Position numbers and translations under genes: made by a program. Below are positions 18,166-27,249 of a stretch of 64,000 bases of DNA, piece by piece; the stretch's first letter is position 1; each line of letters opens with the position of its first letter. Origin of the DNA: Nocardiopsis suaedae (GTDB lineage: Bacteria; Actinomycetota; Actinomycetes; Streptosporangiales; Streptosporangiaceae); the NCBI RefSeq assembly GCF_027706745.1, contig NZ_JAQFWP010000025.1, forward strand, positions 22,288-86,287, given 5' to 3'. A model generated the notes under the pieces. It was not told the origin of the DNA. It saw only the letters and a list, made by a program, of their open reading frames with translations, and searched no databases.

Positions 18166-18945
18166 ATGGACACCGAGGTGATCGGACGCCGGTTCGCGGG
18201 CAGGGCGGGGATCCTCACCGGGGCCGCGTCCGGGATCGGGCGGGCCGCTGCGCTGCGCCTCACCGCGGAGGGCGCGCGCCTGCTCCTCGTCGACCGGGAC
18301 GCGGAGGGGCTGAAGGAGACCGTGCGGCTCGTCGGGGAGCAGGGCGGGCGCGCCGGGGGAGCGGCGGCCGCCCACCCCGGCGACGTCGCCGACGAGGAGG
18401 CCGTGCGCACCGCCGTCGCCGCCGCCAAGGAGCGCTACGGCGCCATCGACCTCCTGGTCAACGTGGCCGGGTTCCACAAGGTGGTGCCGCTGGAGGAGGT
18501 CACGGTCGACTACTGGCACCGGCAGTTCGCCGTGAACGCCCTGGGCACCGCGCTGTTCTGCCGGGAGGCCCTGCCGCACCTGGTGGAGAGCGGCGGGGTG
18601 GTCGTCAACACCGCCTCCACGTCGGCCACCCACGCGCACCCGTACATGACCGCCTACGCCGCCTCGAAGGGCGCGGTGCTCGCCTTCACGCAGAGCCTGG
18701 CGGCCGAGGTGTGGGGCCGCGGGGTGCGGGTGCTGGCGGTCTCGCCCGGCGGCGTCGCCACCCCGCTGGCGGACTCCGTGGCCTTCCCCGAGGGGACCGA
18801 CGGGTCCTACTACGCCCGCATCACCCCGCCCCGGGGGATGGGGCGCCCCGAGGACATCGCGGCGGCGATCGCGTTCGCGGCCTCGGAGGACGGGGCCTTC
18901 GTCCGCGGCGTCGAGCTGCGCGTCGACGGCGGCTCGCACGCCTGA
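18166..18945 (+). CDS. Short-chain dehydrogenase/reductase
   Basis: 259 residues, classical SDR: TGAASGIGRAAALRL (cofactor loop), LVNVAGFHKVV, catalytic Ser in VNTASTSATH and YAASKGAVLAF (YxxxK), ending in the VDGGSHA of the FabG-like group. An Asp in VDRDAEGL suggests NAD preference. The ATG is preceded by GGAAGGGGAAGG. A palindrome 44 bp upstream probably binds its repressor. It is convergent with the thioredoxin gene, overlapping it by about 125 bp. Confidence 0.88.
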   Translation: MDTEVIGRRFAGRAGILTGAASGIGRAAALRLTAEGARLLLVDRDAEGLKETVRLVGEQGGRAGGAAAAHPGDVADEEAVRTAVAAAKERYGAIDLLVNVAGFHKVVPLEEVTVDYWHRQFAVNALGTALFCREALPHLVESGGVVVNTASTSATHAHPYMTAYAASKGAVLAFTQSLAAEVWGRGVRVLAVSPGGVATPLADSVAFPEGTDGSYYARITPPRGMGRPEDIAAAIAFAASEDGAFVRGVELRVDGGSHA

Positions 18946-19333
18946 CCCCGCCGGGCCGCGACGCCGAGCCGTCGGCCTCCTGCTTGGCGATCTCCTTGCG
19001 GACCTCCTCCATGTCCAGCTCGCGGGCCTGATTGATCAGGTCGTCGAGGCTGTCCTTGGGAAGGGCGCCCGGCTGGGCGTAGATCACGGTCTTCTCCCGG
19101 ACGACCATCAGCGTGGGGATCGACTGGATCTCGAAGCTCGCCGCCAGCTCCTGCTGGTCCTCGGTGTCCACCTTCGCGAAGACCAGGTCCGGGTTCTCCT
19201 CGGCGGCCTTCTCATAGACGGGGGCGAACTGCTTGCACGGGCCGCACCACTCCGCCCAGAAGTCGATGAGGACGAAGTCGTTCTCCGTCAGCGTGTCGTT
19301 GAAGTTGTCCTTGGTGAGTTCGACGGTGGCCAC
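18821..19333 (-). CDS. trxA: Thioredoxin with arginine-rich C-terminal extension
   Basis: A thioredoxin-fold protein: active site WAEWCGPCKQF, the cis-Pro in IQSIPTLMVV, and the usual strands through residue about 115. The GTG at 19333 has AGGAG 8 bases upstream. After the normal end (EVRKEIAKQEADGS) the frame stays open for another 40-odd residues, almost all Arg, Pro and Ser, read antisense to the end of the SDR gene, to give 170 residues. The tail is unlikely to be conserved; a sequencing or mutational loss of the normal stop is possible. General disulfide reductase role. Confidence 0.85.
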   Translation of the reverse strand: MATVELTKDNFNDTLTENDFVLIDFWAEWCGPCKQFAPVYEKAAEENPDLVFAKVDTEDQQELAASFEIQSIPTLMVVREKTVIYAQPGALPKDSLDDLINQARELDMEEVRKEIAKQEADGSASRPGGVRRASRRRRAARRRGRRPRPPRPRTRSPPRCPRGAPSPGAG

Positions 19334-19542
19334 TGCTTCTCCTGAACATGCCGGGTGCATCGGTCGTCCCTCGTAGAGCGGTCCTGCCCGAGGATTTGTT
19401 CCGCAAGCATCCCGTGATCCATCGGACGCCCGCGAACCGCGCCCCGGAGGCCGTCCCGCCCGCCCCGCCGCCCGGCCTTTTCCCGACAAAACACCCGATG
19501 CATACCGACTTGGGAGGAAAAGCTGCAGGTCATTAAGGTCGT

Positions 19543-19965
19543 ATGGAAGACGGGATCCGGCACGGAGGGAACGGAGGGAACGTGGGCGGAGCGGGGCCGA
19601 GCGGGCGGCACGGGGACGACCGCGGACACGGGGCGGGCGACGGCGAGCCCGACTACCGGTTCACCCTCGCCAACGAGCGCACCTTCCTGGCCTGGATCCG
19701 CACCGCGCTGGCCCTGGTCGCCGGTGCCGTGGCCGTGCTGCACCTGGTCCCGCTGGACTGGGGCGGCGCCGCGCGGCTGACCGTCGGGCTGGCCCTGACC
19801 GTGCTGGCCGTGGTCATCACCGCCTACGCCCCGCTGCGCTGGCTCCAGGTGCAGCGGCTGATGCGGCGCGGCCTGCCGCTGCCCCTGAGCGCGCTTCCGC
19901 TGGTCACCACCGTCGGCGTCGCCCTGGTGTGCGGCGCGGTGCTGGTCGGGAACTTCTGGGGATGA
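19543..19965 (+). CDS. DUF202 membrane protein (YidH-like)
   Basis: 140 residues. A glycine-rich N-terminal tail precedes the DUF202 signature FTLANERTFLAWIRTALAL, followed by three hydrophobic helices and the RWLQVQRLMRRGLPLPLS loop. DUF202 proteins are small inner-membrane proteins without firm function. It overlaps a second DUF202 gene by ATGA, so the two are probably a heteromer. Confidence 0.82.
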   Translation: MEDGIRHGGNGGNVGGAGPSGRHGDDRGHGAGDGEPDYRFTLANERTFLAWIRTALALVAGAVAVLHLVPLDWGGAARLTVGLALTVLAVVITAYAPLRWLQVQRLMRRGLPLPLSALPLVTTVGVALVCGAVLVGNFWG

Positions 19966-20315
19966 GCGGCCGCGACCCCGGGCTGCAGCCCGAGCGCACC
20001 CTGCTGTCCTGGCAGCGCACCGTGATCGTGCTGGTGGCGGTGGCGCTGCTGTACGTGCGCGACCCCTTCCAGGACGGCGGCGACGGGGGCCCCGGGGCGC
20101 TGCTGCGGGTGGCCGTCGCGCTGCTGCCGGTCGGTACCGCCGCCGTCGCGGCCGTGCACGTGCGGCGCCGGTGGCGGGCCACCGGGCACGGCGCGCACGG
20201 CGACGCCTCCGGGCGTGCGCCGGCGCCGCTGGCGCGGGCATGGGTGCGGGTCCTGGTCAGCGCGGTGACCGCGGTGCTGGCGGTCGTCGTGGCCGTGAGC
20301 GCGCTGGCAGGGTAG
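19962..20315 (+). CDS. DUF202 membrane protein, second copy
   Basis: 117 residues with the same signature in divergent form, LQPERTLLSWQRTVIVL, then two or three membrane helices. ATGA overlap with the preceding DUF202 gene indicates translational coupling. Paired DUF202 genes of different length are common in actinobacteria. Confidence 0.8.
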   Translation: MSGRDPGLQPERTLLSWQRTVIVLVAVALLYVRDPFQDGGDGGPGALLRVAVALLPVGTAAVAAVHVRRRWRATGHGAHGDASGRAPAPLARAWVRVLVSAVTAVLAVVVAVSALAG

Positions 20316-20316
20316 G

Positions 20317-20336
20317 CCTCGCCGGTGGCGGCGAGG
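20317..20336. terminator. Hairpin between convergent genes
   Basis: 8-bp stem CCTCGCCG / CGGCGAGG with a 4-base loop, just past the DUF202 stop and before the convergent epimerase stop. It could end transcripts from both sides; there is no strong T tract. Confidence 0.4.
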
Positions 20337-20382
20337 GGGCCGGATGGACGGGAGGTCCGGCCCGTCGCGTGGCGCGGCCGCC

Positions 20383-21375
<993 letters not shown>

Positions 21376-21452
21376 GGTAGCCTCCCCCTCCTGAGGGTCA
21401 CGGTGCTGTGTACGCGCCGGCGGGCGGGGCGCCCGTCGGCGGGGTGCGCCGC

Positions 21453-22166
21453 TCAGGCGAGCAGGCGCATGGTGTGGAAGCCTTCGGCCAGGGCCACCCC
21501 CGCCTGCATGCCGCGGAGCACGGCCAGGCTCCGCAGCGTCGGTTCGGAGCGGGTGTGCGGGTGCTCGTGGATCTGGGTGCCGTACAGCCGCATCCCGGCC
21601 AGCTTGGCCTCCATGTCGGCCTCGTCCAGCTCCACCATGAGGCCGGGGGACTCGGCGGGCCCATAGCGCCACTGGTCGGCGGCCTCCTCGTAGGCCAGCA
21701 CGGCGGCGGGGTGGTGCCGCTTGCGGTTGTCCGACGGGCGCAGGGCCGTGTGCACCGCCTCGGCGGTGACCTGGTGGTCCTGGTTGTAGCTGGTGCGGTG
21801 CGGGGCGATGACCACGGTCGGCTCGATGGCGGCGATGGAGACCGGGCTGTTCCGCTCGACGGCGTTGGCCAGCTCGAAGCGGGGGAGCGCGTCGAGCTTG
21901 AGGTGGTACTCGTCCCCTGGGAAGGCGATGTCCCAGCCGTCCCACCGGAAGTGGTCGGCCACCTCCTTGATCTCGGCATAGCGCTCGTTGGCCGTGGAGA
22001 ACCCCCGGGGCGAGACGTCGGCGGTGTCGCCCACGGTCATGAACTGGACGTACACCTCGGCACCGGCGGCCTTGGCCCGGTTCATGAGGCCGCCGCAGCC
22101 CAGCGTCTCGTCGTCGGGGTGGGGGGCGAAGATCAGGATGCGGTGCTGTGACCAGTCGATCGTCAT
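21453..22166 (-). CDS. PIG-L family deacetylase
   Basis: 237 residues of the LmbE/PIG-L zinc deacetylase family: the metal and catalytic motif APHPDDETLGCGG near the N-terminus, a second HRTSYNQDHQ metal motif mid-protein. Members deacetylate N-acetylglucosaminyl groups (mycothiol, GPI and glycan intermediates). It sits between the epimerase and the WbqC-like gene, on the same strand, consistent with a glycan modification role. ATG at 22166 with AGGACCCCAGG upstream. Confidence 0.88.
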   Translation of the reverse strand: MTIDWSQHRILIFAPHPDDETLGCGGLMNRAKAAGAEVYVQFMTVGDTADVSPRGFSTANERYAEIKEVADHFRWDGWDIAFPGDEYHLKLDALPRFELANAVERNSPVSIAAIEPTVVIAPHRTSYNQDHQVTAEAVHTALRPSDNRKRHHPAAVLAYEEAADQWRYGPAESPGLMVELDEADMEAKLAGMRLYGTQIHEHPHTRSEPTLRSLAVLRGMQAGVALAEGFHTMRLLA

Positions 22167-22260
22167 GCCTGGGGTCCTAACGCATCTGGGGGATCCTGTT
22201 CGGGGGCGCACCGTGCGCTTGCCACGGGGACGCCCCATCCGGTGTGTCGGTTGCCACACC

Positions 22261-22281
22261 GGGCACGGGTCGGCCGTGCCC
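22261..22281 (-). terminator. Hairpin downstream of the WbqC-like gene
   Basis: 8-bp stem GGGCACGG / CCGTGCCC with a 5-base loop; a second weaker hairpin (CGGTGTG / CACACCG) abuts it. Lies between the WbqC-like stop and the PIG-L gene; may end or attenuate the transcript. Confidence 0.35.
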
Positions 22282-22317
22282 CGGCGGGGCGCCGCGATGA
22301 GCGGGGAGGGGCGGGCC

Positions 22318-23022
22318 TCAGCCGGAGCGGGCCTCGCGGAGGATGCCGATCCCGTCGGGGCCGGCGTTCAGCAGCAGGTCGAGAGCGGCCATACGGGGCA
22401 GGAACTCCGCACCCCGCCTGCCGTGCTGCGGGTAGACCGGGTGGTGGAAGCCCTGCCACTCCACGGAGACCCCGTAGCGCTTGAAGATCTCCTGGTCGAC
22501 GTAGTCGCGGGCGCCGTCGCCGGAGAGCATCGAGCCCGCGCCGACCTTCGCCGAGAGCTGGGCGAGCAGCTCGCTCTTCTGGCCCGGGAACTCGCCGAGC
22601 TCGCTGGCGCGGACCACGGGGGTGTCGATCCCGAAGGCGTCCAGCACCAGTTCGGTGGTGGCCCAGGCCAGGTCGGCCAGGTGCGTCCACTCGCGTTCGT
22701 AGACGGCGAGCACCCGCTCGCCGTAGGCGTCCCAGAACGGTGCGCCGCGGTAGCAGTGCTCCGCGAGGGTGCGGCGGTGCTTTTCCCGCCAGGGATGGGA
22801 GTCGTCGATCTCCTTGTCCAGAATGCGCTCGTCCCGGCTGCGCTGGATAACCGGGACCGTCAGTAGCACGGGGCCGTTCTTCGACGCGACGTAGTTGCGG
22901 TTCTGCCACCCTTTGCGCTCGTACTGGACATGATCGAGCACGACGAAAAGATCGCTCCTGTCGACCTTGTCGATGAGGCCCAGCCAAGGCAGATAGTGCG
23001 GCTGGTGCATGGCGACGCGCAC
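22318..23022 (-). CDS. WbqC-like family protein
   Basis: 234 residues. The N-terminal MHQPHYLPWLGLIDKV and DLFVVLDHVQYERKGWQNRN are the hallmark of the WbqC family, found in O-antigen and other polysaccharide loci and in some non-ribosomal clusters; its enzymatic role is not settled. GTG at 23022 follows GGAGAGG. It is the first gene of the minus-strand group and diverges from the glycosyltransferase across a 415-bp gap. Confidence 0.88.
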   Translation of the reverse strand: MRVAMHQPHYLPWLGLIDKVDRSDLFVVLDHVQYERKGWQNRNYVASKNGPVLLTVPVIQRSRDERILDKEIDDSHPWREKHRRTLAEHCYRGAPFWDAYGERVLAVYEREWTHLADLAWATTELVLDAFGIDTPVVRASELGEFPGQKSELLAQLSAKVGAGSMLSGDGARDYVDQEIFKRYGVSVEWQGFHHPVYPQHGRRGAEFLPRMAALDLLLNAGPDGIGILREARSG

Positions 23023-23437
23023 TGGGGTTCCTCTCCGAGGCGGGGACTGCACGCTCTGTGCGGTGTGCTGCCGCGCGGCAGGGGACGTCTCTCCTGCTCG
23101 GCGGGTCGGTCCTGTGTCCTCTGGGGGATTCGAGGTCTAGGGGTAGGTTCTACAGCATCTGCGGATCGTCTCGCGGCAAAACGAAGAAAGTGCGTAGCGG
23201 GGGCGGTACCGTGCCGTCCCTCTCGTATTGCACCAACGGGGCTCACCCACCGCAAGGCCGACCCTGCGATTCGGGTGGCCTACTTAGGTCGCCCGAAGCG
23301 GTGAACTCCCGGCGTGCGGGAAACGTCAACCTAATGCTGGTCTTGTCGGTTATCGTCGGCCCGAAACGGGCCCGTGGTCCCCGACGAACGTCCCTTTCGG
23401 CCCACGTGTCCCCCCGGTCCACCTGGAGGCGTCCCCC
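23023..23437. other. 415-bp divergent intergenic region
   Basis: Separates the WbqC-like gene from the GT2 gene and should hold both promoters. I see no convincing coding frame. AT-richer patches lie at 23140-23200 and 23330-23350, but I could not single out a promoter or operator. Confidence 0.5.
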
Positions 23438-25060
23438 GTGCGTACTGCTCGGTTCATCGGAAGCTGGGCGGCAGGGCTCATCGCCCTGACCCTGGCCGTG
23501 ACACTGTTCGTGCAATGGCTGCAGTTCGCCCTCGCGGCGGCGGGCGGCGGCCCCACCCCGCTGTTCCTGTGGATGGCCTTCGGCGTGAACCTCCTGGTGT
23601 GGAGCCTGGTCGGGGTGGTCCGCCTGGGCGACGACACGGTCCGCGGCGTCGCCGCGCGGCGGGCGCTGCGGCGCGGCCGTCCGGGCCGCCGCCGCCCGGC
23701 CGTCGGCGGGACCGAAAAGGGCCGGGAGGAGCGGCGGGTGCTGGTCCGGGCCCGGCCCGCCGAGGGGGCGGCCGGCGGCCCGCCGACGGCCGGTTCCGGC
23801 CTCGGAAATGGGTCCCCCGGCGGCCCGGAGGGCGCCTCGGCGCCCGTGCTCCCGGACGGCGCCGTCCCCGAGGGGGCGCACGACCCGGGGTCGGGCGGGA
23901 CCGCCGTGGCGGCCCCCGCCGACCCCGACCGGCTCACCCTGGCGGTGATCATCCCCGCGCACAACGAGGAGCCGGTGATCGACGGCGCCATCGCCTCGGC
24001 GCTGCGGCTGTTCAACCGGTGGGACATCTACGTGGTCTCCGACAGCTCCCGCGACGCCACCGCCGACATCGCCGCCGAGACCGGTGTCAACGTGCTGGAG
24101 CTGCTGACCAACCGGGGCAAGGCCGGGGCGATCGAGGCGGTCATCGAGGAGTTCGACCTGACCGGCGGCTACGACGGGGTGGTCATCCTCGACGCCGACA
24201 CCGAGCTGGACGAGCGGTACGTCGAGGGGGCGCGGCGCCAGCTCGCCGACCCGTCGGTGGCGGCGGTCGCCGGGTTCGTCGTCGCCGAGTGGAAGCCCTG
24301 GGAGCGGACCATGGTCGGGCGGCTCATCTCCGCCTACCGGGACCGGCTCTACTGGATGCTGCAGTACCTGCTGCGGTTCGGGCAGACGTGGCGGCACACC
24401 AGCACCACCTTCATCGTGCCCGGGTTCGCCAGCGCCTACCGCTCCAGCGTGCTGCGGCGGCTCGACATCAACCCCAAGGGGCTGGTGATCGAGGACTTCA
24501 ACATGACCTTCGACGTGCACCACAAGCGGCTGGGGCGCATCTCCATGCGGCCCGACACCCGGGCCTACTGCCAGGACCCCTTCACCATGGGGGACTACGT
24601 CAAGCAGGTGCGGCGGTGGACGCTGGGGTTCTGGCAGACGGTGCGGCGGCACGGGGTGTGGCCGAGCCTGTTCTGGTTCGCGCTGTTCTTCTACATCCTG
24701 GAGGTCCTGCTGGTCGCGGTCACCCTGATCGGGACCGCGGTGCTCGGGGTGTTCATGGTGCTGCCGGCGGCCACCGGCGGGGCGGTGCTCTCGGCCGGGT
24801 GGTACGCCTCGGCGTACGGGGCGGTGGGCGCGGTGCTGCCGCTGACCGCGATCGCGGTCGGGCTGTTCGTCCCGGACTACGTGCTCACCTGCGTGATGGC
24901 CACCATCCGGCGGCGGCCCAGCTACCTGCTGTACGGGCTGTTCTTCCTGCCGATGCGGCTGATCGACTCCTACCTGACGCTGCGCACCATCCCGCAGGCG
25001 TGGACGGCGTCGTCGGACGGCCGGTGGAAGAGCCCGACGCGGGCGGCGGGCCGGCTCTAG
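23438..25060 (+). CDS. Membrane glycosyltransferase family 2
   Basis: 540 residues. Two N-terminal membrane helices (about 5-30, 42-62), a disordered Gly/Pro/Arg-rich linker (70-160), then a GT2 catalytic domain: VIIPAHNEE near 168, DAD at about 251-253, ED at about 351, and QVRRW at about 389, the full processive-synthase set seen in poly-N-acetylglucosamine and hyaluronan-type synthases. Three or four C-terminal helices form the translocation channel. GTG start with GGAGG about 9 bases before. Together with the divergent epimerase, PIG-L and WbqC genes it suggests synthesis of a surface polysaccharide. Confidence 0.88.
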   Translation: MRTARFIGSWAAGLIALTLAVTLFVQWLQFALAAAGGGPTPLFLWMAFGVNLLVWSLVGVVRLGDDTVRGVAARRALRRGRPGRRRPAVGGTEKGREERRVLVRARPAEGAAGGPPTAGSGLGNGSPGGPEGASAPVLPDGAVPEGAHDPGSGGTAVAAPADPDRLTLAVIIPAHNEEPVIDGAIASALRLFNRWDIYVVSDSSRDATADIAAETGVNVLELLTNRGKAGAIEAVIEEFDLTGGYDGVVILDADTELDERYVEGARRQLADPSVAAVAGFVVAEWKPWERTMVGRLISAYRDRLYWMLQYLLRFGQTWRHTSTTFIVPGFASAYRSSVLRRLDINPKGLVIEDFNMTFDVHHKRLGRISMRPDTRAYCQDPFTMGDYVKQVRRWTLGFWQTVRRHGVWPSLFWFALFFYILEVLLVAVTLIGTAVLGVFMVLPAATGGAVLSAGWYASAYGAVGAVLPLTAIAVGLFVPDYVLTCVMATIRRRPSYLLYGLFFLPMRLIDSYLTLRTIPQAWTASSDGRWKSPTRAAGRL

Positions 25061-25237
25061 CGCGGCGCCCTCCGGGGCCGTTCACCCCCTCCCGCCTGCG
25101 CGGCCGATGGTGACCAACCCCGCGCGGGAGGGGTGCGATACAGCATTTAGGGTCGAAGGGCAAGAGGGGGCCCGGGGGCGCGGCCGCACGAGGCCGCCGC
25201 CGGGCCCGCCTTACCGTCCGAGCACACGAGGTGCCCT

Positions 25238-25657
25238 GTGGATTCCAAGAGCCTCCCCTTCACGCTGTACCGCGTGCTGAGCTACGTCACCGGTATCGCC
25301 CTGATCCTCCTGGCGTTCGTCGCAATGCCGGCGAAGTACCTGGTCGGCGAGGGTTCGGCGGTGGCGCTGGTGCCCGCCCCCGCGGGGATGGAGCACCTCT
25401 TCGGCCCCGAGTCGGTGCTGATGCTGTTCATCGCCATCCCGCACGGCTACATCTACATGGCCTACGTGCTGGTGGTGATCTGGCTGGCCCTGGGCCGCCG
25501 CTGGGGCGCGGGCAAGACCGTCGGCGTGGCGCTGGCCGGGACGATCCCGTTCGTGGGCATGGTCGTCGAGCACCGGCTGGCCAAGGCGGAGAAGGCGAAG
25601 ATCCGGGCCGAGCGGGACGGGGCGGCCCAGGGTCAGGGGGCGGCCGCCGGGGCCTGA
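25238..25657 (+). CDS. DUF3817 membrane protein
   Basis: 139 residues with three membrane helices, the conserved PAKYL motif and IPHGYIYMAYVLVV, the DUF3817 signature. Such proteins lie near cytochrome and membrane genes in actinobacteria; function unknown. GTG start at 25238 with GAGGTG upstream. The charged tail overlaps the convergent SURF1 gene by 25 bp. Confidence 0.83.
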   Translation: MDSKSLPFTLYRVLSYVTGIALILLAFVAMPAKYLVGEGSAVALVPAPAGMEHLFGPESVLMLFIAIPHGYIYMAYVLVVIWLALGRRWGAGKTVGVALAGTIPFVGMVVEHRLAKAEKAKIRAERDGAAQGQGAAAGA

Positions 25658-26493
25658 GGCTCCGGGGCGCGGCCGCCGTCCTCCCCCGGGTCCCCCGGCG
25701 GGGGCGGGGCGTCCTCCATCTCCCGGCGCATCAGGGAGATCCAGAAGACGATGACGGCGCCGCCGAAGACCGCCCACTGGGCGGCGTAGCTGACGTTCTT
25801 CCAGTTCCAGGTGGTGCCCTGCTCGGGTGCGGGCGGCGGGGCGGGCGCCATGGCGGTCCCGCCGGAGGGGACGGCCCCGTCGGAGGGGTCCTGGCCGCCG
25901 AGGACGACGTAGCCCTCGTAGAGCCGGTAGGGCCACCGGTTCACCAGGACCGAGGGCGCGATCCGCCCGATGTGCCCGGCGGGCACGTCCACGAGGACGA
26001 CGCCCTCCTCGTTCTTCTGCGGGGGCTGGAGCCAGCCGGTGACGGTGACCTCGCCCCCGGGCGTCGGGGCGAGGCGGTCGGCGGCGCCCTCCTGCTCGGC
26101 CTCGTCGGCGGGGATCCAGCCGCGGTTGACCGCGACGGCGGTGTCCTCGCCGGTCACCAGGGGCGAGACCACGTAATAGCCGAACGCGCCGGGGTCCTCG
26201 GCGTCGGCGCCGTTCTCGTAGCCGGGGGCGAGCAGCGGCGCGGTGTCGGCGAAGGTGCCGGTCGCGGTGACGGCGGTGTTGCCCAGGGACTCGGGCATGT
26301 AGTCGGTGGGGCCGATGACCGAGTCGAGCTCCTGGGCCCCGGCCAGCTCCTCGGCCGGGTTGACGACCTCCCCGCGGTCGGGCTGCTGGGCCCGCTCGAA
26401 CTGCCAGTAGCCCGCGGTCATGCAGACCGCGAAGGCGAGGAGCGCGAGCAGGTGGAGCCCGATCCACCTGGGCGTGAACAGTCGGAATCGCAC
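25633..26493 (-). CDS. SURF1-family cytochrome oxidase assembly protein
   Basis: 286 residues: an N-terminal membrane helix (LHLLALLAFAVCMTAGYWQFERA), a large extracytoplasmic domain with the conserved VNRGWIP and VTGWLQPP, a NWKNVSYAAQWAVFG motif and a second helix near residue 225-245. SURF1 helps insert haem a into cytochrome c oxidase. GTG 26493 is placed just before the first helix; the frame runs further upstream without similarity. The Pro-rich tail overlaps the DUF3817 gene end. Confidence 0.9.
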   Translation of the reverse strand: MRFRLFTPRWIGLHLLALLAFAVCMTAGYWQFERAQQPDRGEVVNPAEELAGAQELDSVIGPTDYMPESLGNTAVTATGTFADTAPLLAPGYENGADAEDPGAFGYYVVSPLVTGEDTAVAVNRGWIPADEAEQEGAADRLAPTPGGEVTVTGWLQPPQKNEEGVVLVDVPAGHIGRIAPSVLVNRWPYRLYEGYVVLGGQDPSDGAVPSGGTAMAPAPPPAPEQGTTWNWKNVSYAAQWAVFGGAVIVFWISLMRREMEDAPPPPGDPGEDGGRAPEPQAPAAAP

Positions 26494-26600
26494 GTTCCCC
26501 AGGCTATGTCCGCCCCGGAGGGGCCCGCCCCCGGCCCCCGGTCGTGGACCGCGCGCGAGGATCCCTGTCCGCTTGGTCCCGAGGAGAGGCATCGATGGTG

Positions 26601-26615
26601 ATTACTTTAAGTAAT
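26601..26615. promoter_or_regulatory. AT-rich palindrome ATTACTT-T-AAGTAAT
   Basis: Perfect 15-bp inverted repeat in a very GC-rich genome, 16 bp before the TTGTTG -35-like box at 26632. Position and symmetry suggest an operator or activator site for the transcription unit that follows. Confidence 0.5.
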
Positions 26616-26631
26616 TTTCTGTGACGGAGGG

Positions 26632-26660
26632 TTGTTGAAGGCGGGTGACGTGGGTAATCT
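26632..26660 (+). promoter_or_regulatory. Sigma-70-type promoter candidate
   Basis: TTGTTG at 26632-26637 and TAATCT at 26655-26660 with exactly 17 bases between. It would start a transcript near 26667 that runs into the strong hairpin at 26753-26802. Confidence 0.4.
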
Positions 26661-26665
26661 ATGTA

Positions 26666-26808
26666 CCAGCGCGGGAGGGAAATCACCGAAAACGCGCTTC
26701 GCGAGCTTTAAAAGGCCGCGACTCCAGGGGGGAGGAGTCGCCGGCCGTTCCCAGGCGAGGGCCGCCTCCGTGATTTTGAGGGGGGACACGGAGGCGGCCC
26801 TCGCATTT
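26666..26808 (+). ncRNA. Candidate small RNA, about 140 nt
   Basis: No coding frame is apparent, but the stretch has a promoter-like pair upstream, a short CGCG-CTT-CGCG hairpin at about 26690-26702, a second hairpin (stem 26716-26723 with 26732-26739) and a third, an 18-bp perfect stem (26753-26770 with 26785-26802) followed by ATTTTCC, a plausible intrinsic terminator. The loops of the second and third hairpins both expose a GGGGGGA run. This repeated loop motif is what makes a functional RNA likely rather than a chance terminator. No known RNA family recognised. Confidence 0.35.
26753..26806 (+). terminator. Strong intrinsic terminator (18-bp stem)
   Basis: Perfect 18-bp stem, 14-base loop, followed by TTTT at about 26804-26807 on the plus strand. 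No plus-strand protein gene lies upstream, which supports a short non-coding transcript. Confidence 0.65.
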
Positions 26809-27118
26809 TCCTGCGTAGGGGCGGTCCAGCGGTCGACAGGGCGACGAGGGTGGCGGTTCCACCACCCGATCCGCCCCACGATGGTCGACCCACTACCCAG
26901 GGCGCCCCGGAGCGGGTACGGCCCCCGCCCCGGCGGCACGCCGACCGCTACACCAGGAACCACGCACCGTCGCTGAGAGGGGTGGGGGCGCAGCGGCATC
27001 CCCACTGCGCGGTCCGAGACCGCTTCGCGGACCCACTCGCCAGCAGGGGCGCAGGGCGATCCTTCTCGACAGGTTGCAGCCGGTGTGGAGGCAGTTCGCC
27101 TCATGGCGGGGGTCACTG

Positions 27119-27187
27119 CGGCATCCCCACCGCGCGCCGCTCGGGCCAACGCTGCTCGGCGGGCCCACCCGCCCCCTGCGGACGTGG
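27119..27187. repeat. Degenerate direct repeat, left copy
   Basis: Contains GGCATCCCCACCGCGCGCC and, about 26 bases on, CCCACCCGCCCCCTGCGG followed by ACGTG. The same two blocks occur in the same order at 28381-28445. A shorter third copy of the first block is at 26995-27011. Confidence 0.55.
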
Positions 27188-27249
27188 GTTCCGGTGGGCG
27201 GGCGGCTACCAGCTCGACTCGTCCACCGGCACCCTTCACCCCCTCCTCC

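Larger units (their letters stand above)
26494..27249. other. 755-bp region without a protein gene
   Basis: Upstream of SURF1. It holds an AT-rich palindrome (26601-26615), a promoter-like pair, two strong hairpins (a candidate small RNA) and, from 26990 on, copies of a GGCATCCCCAC motif that recur at 27119 and 28381. Long open frames exist on both strands but have no ribosome sites or recognisable domains, so I do not call them. Confidence 0.6.

Noticed and set aside
21376..21945. N-terminal extension of the epimerase
   Set aside because: The classic GxxGxxG start at GTG 21375 has a strong ribosome site; the upstream part is the reverse frame of the PIG-L gene.
26753..26802. Minus-strand reading of the strong hairpin as a terminator
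   Set aside because: On the minus strand it is followed by CTGGGAACGG without a U tract, and SURF1 runs the other way, so the plus-strand reading is preferred.
26607..27239. Open minus-strand frame of 210 codons upstream of SURF1
   Set aside because: It runs antisense through the candidate small RNA hairpins, has a skewed Arg/Pro/Ala composition and no ribosome site or domain.
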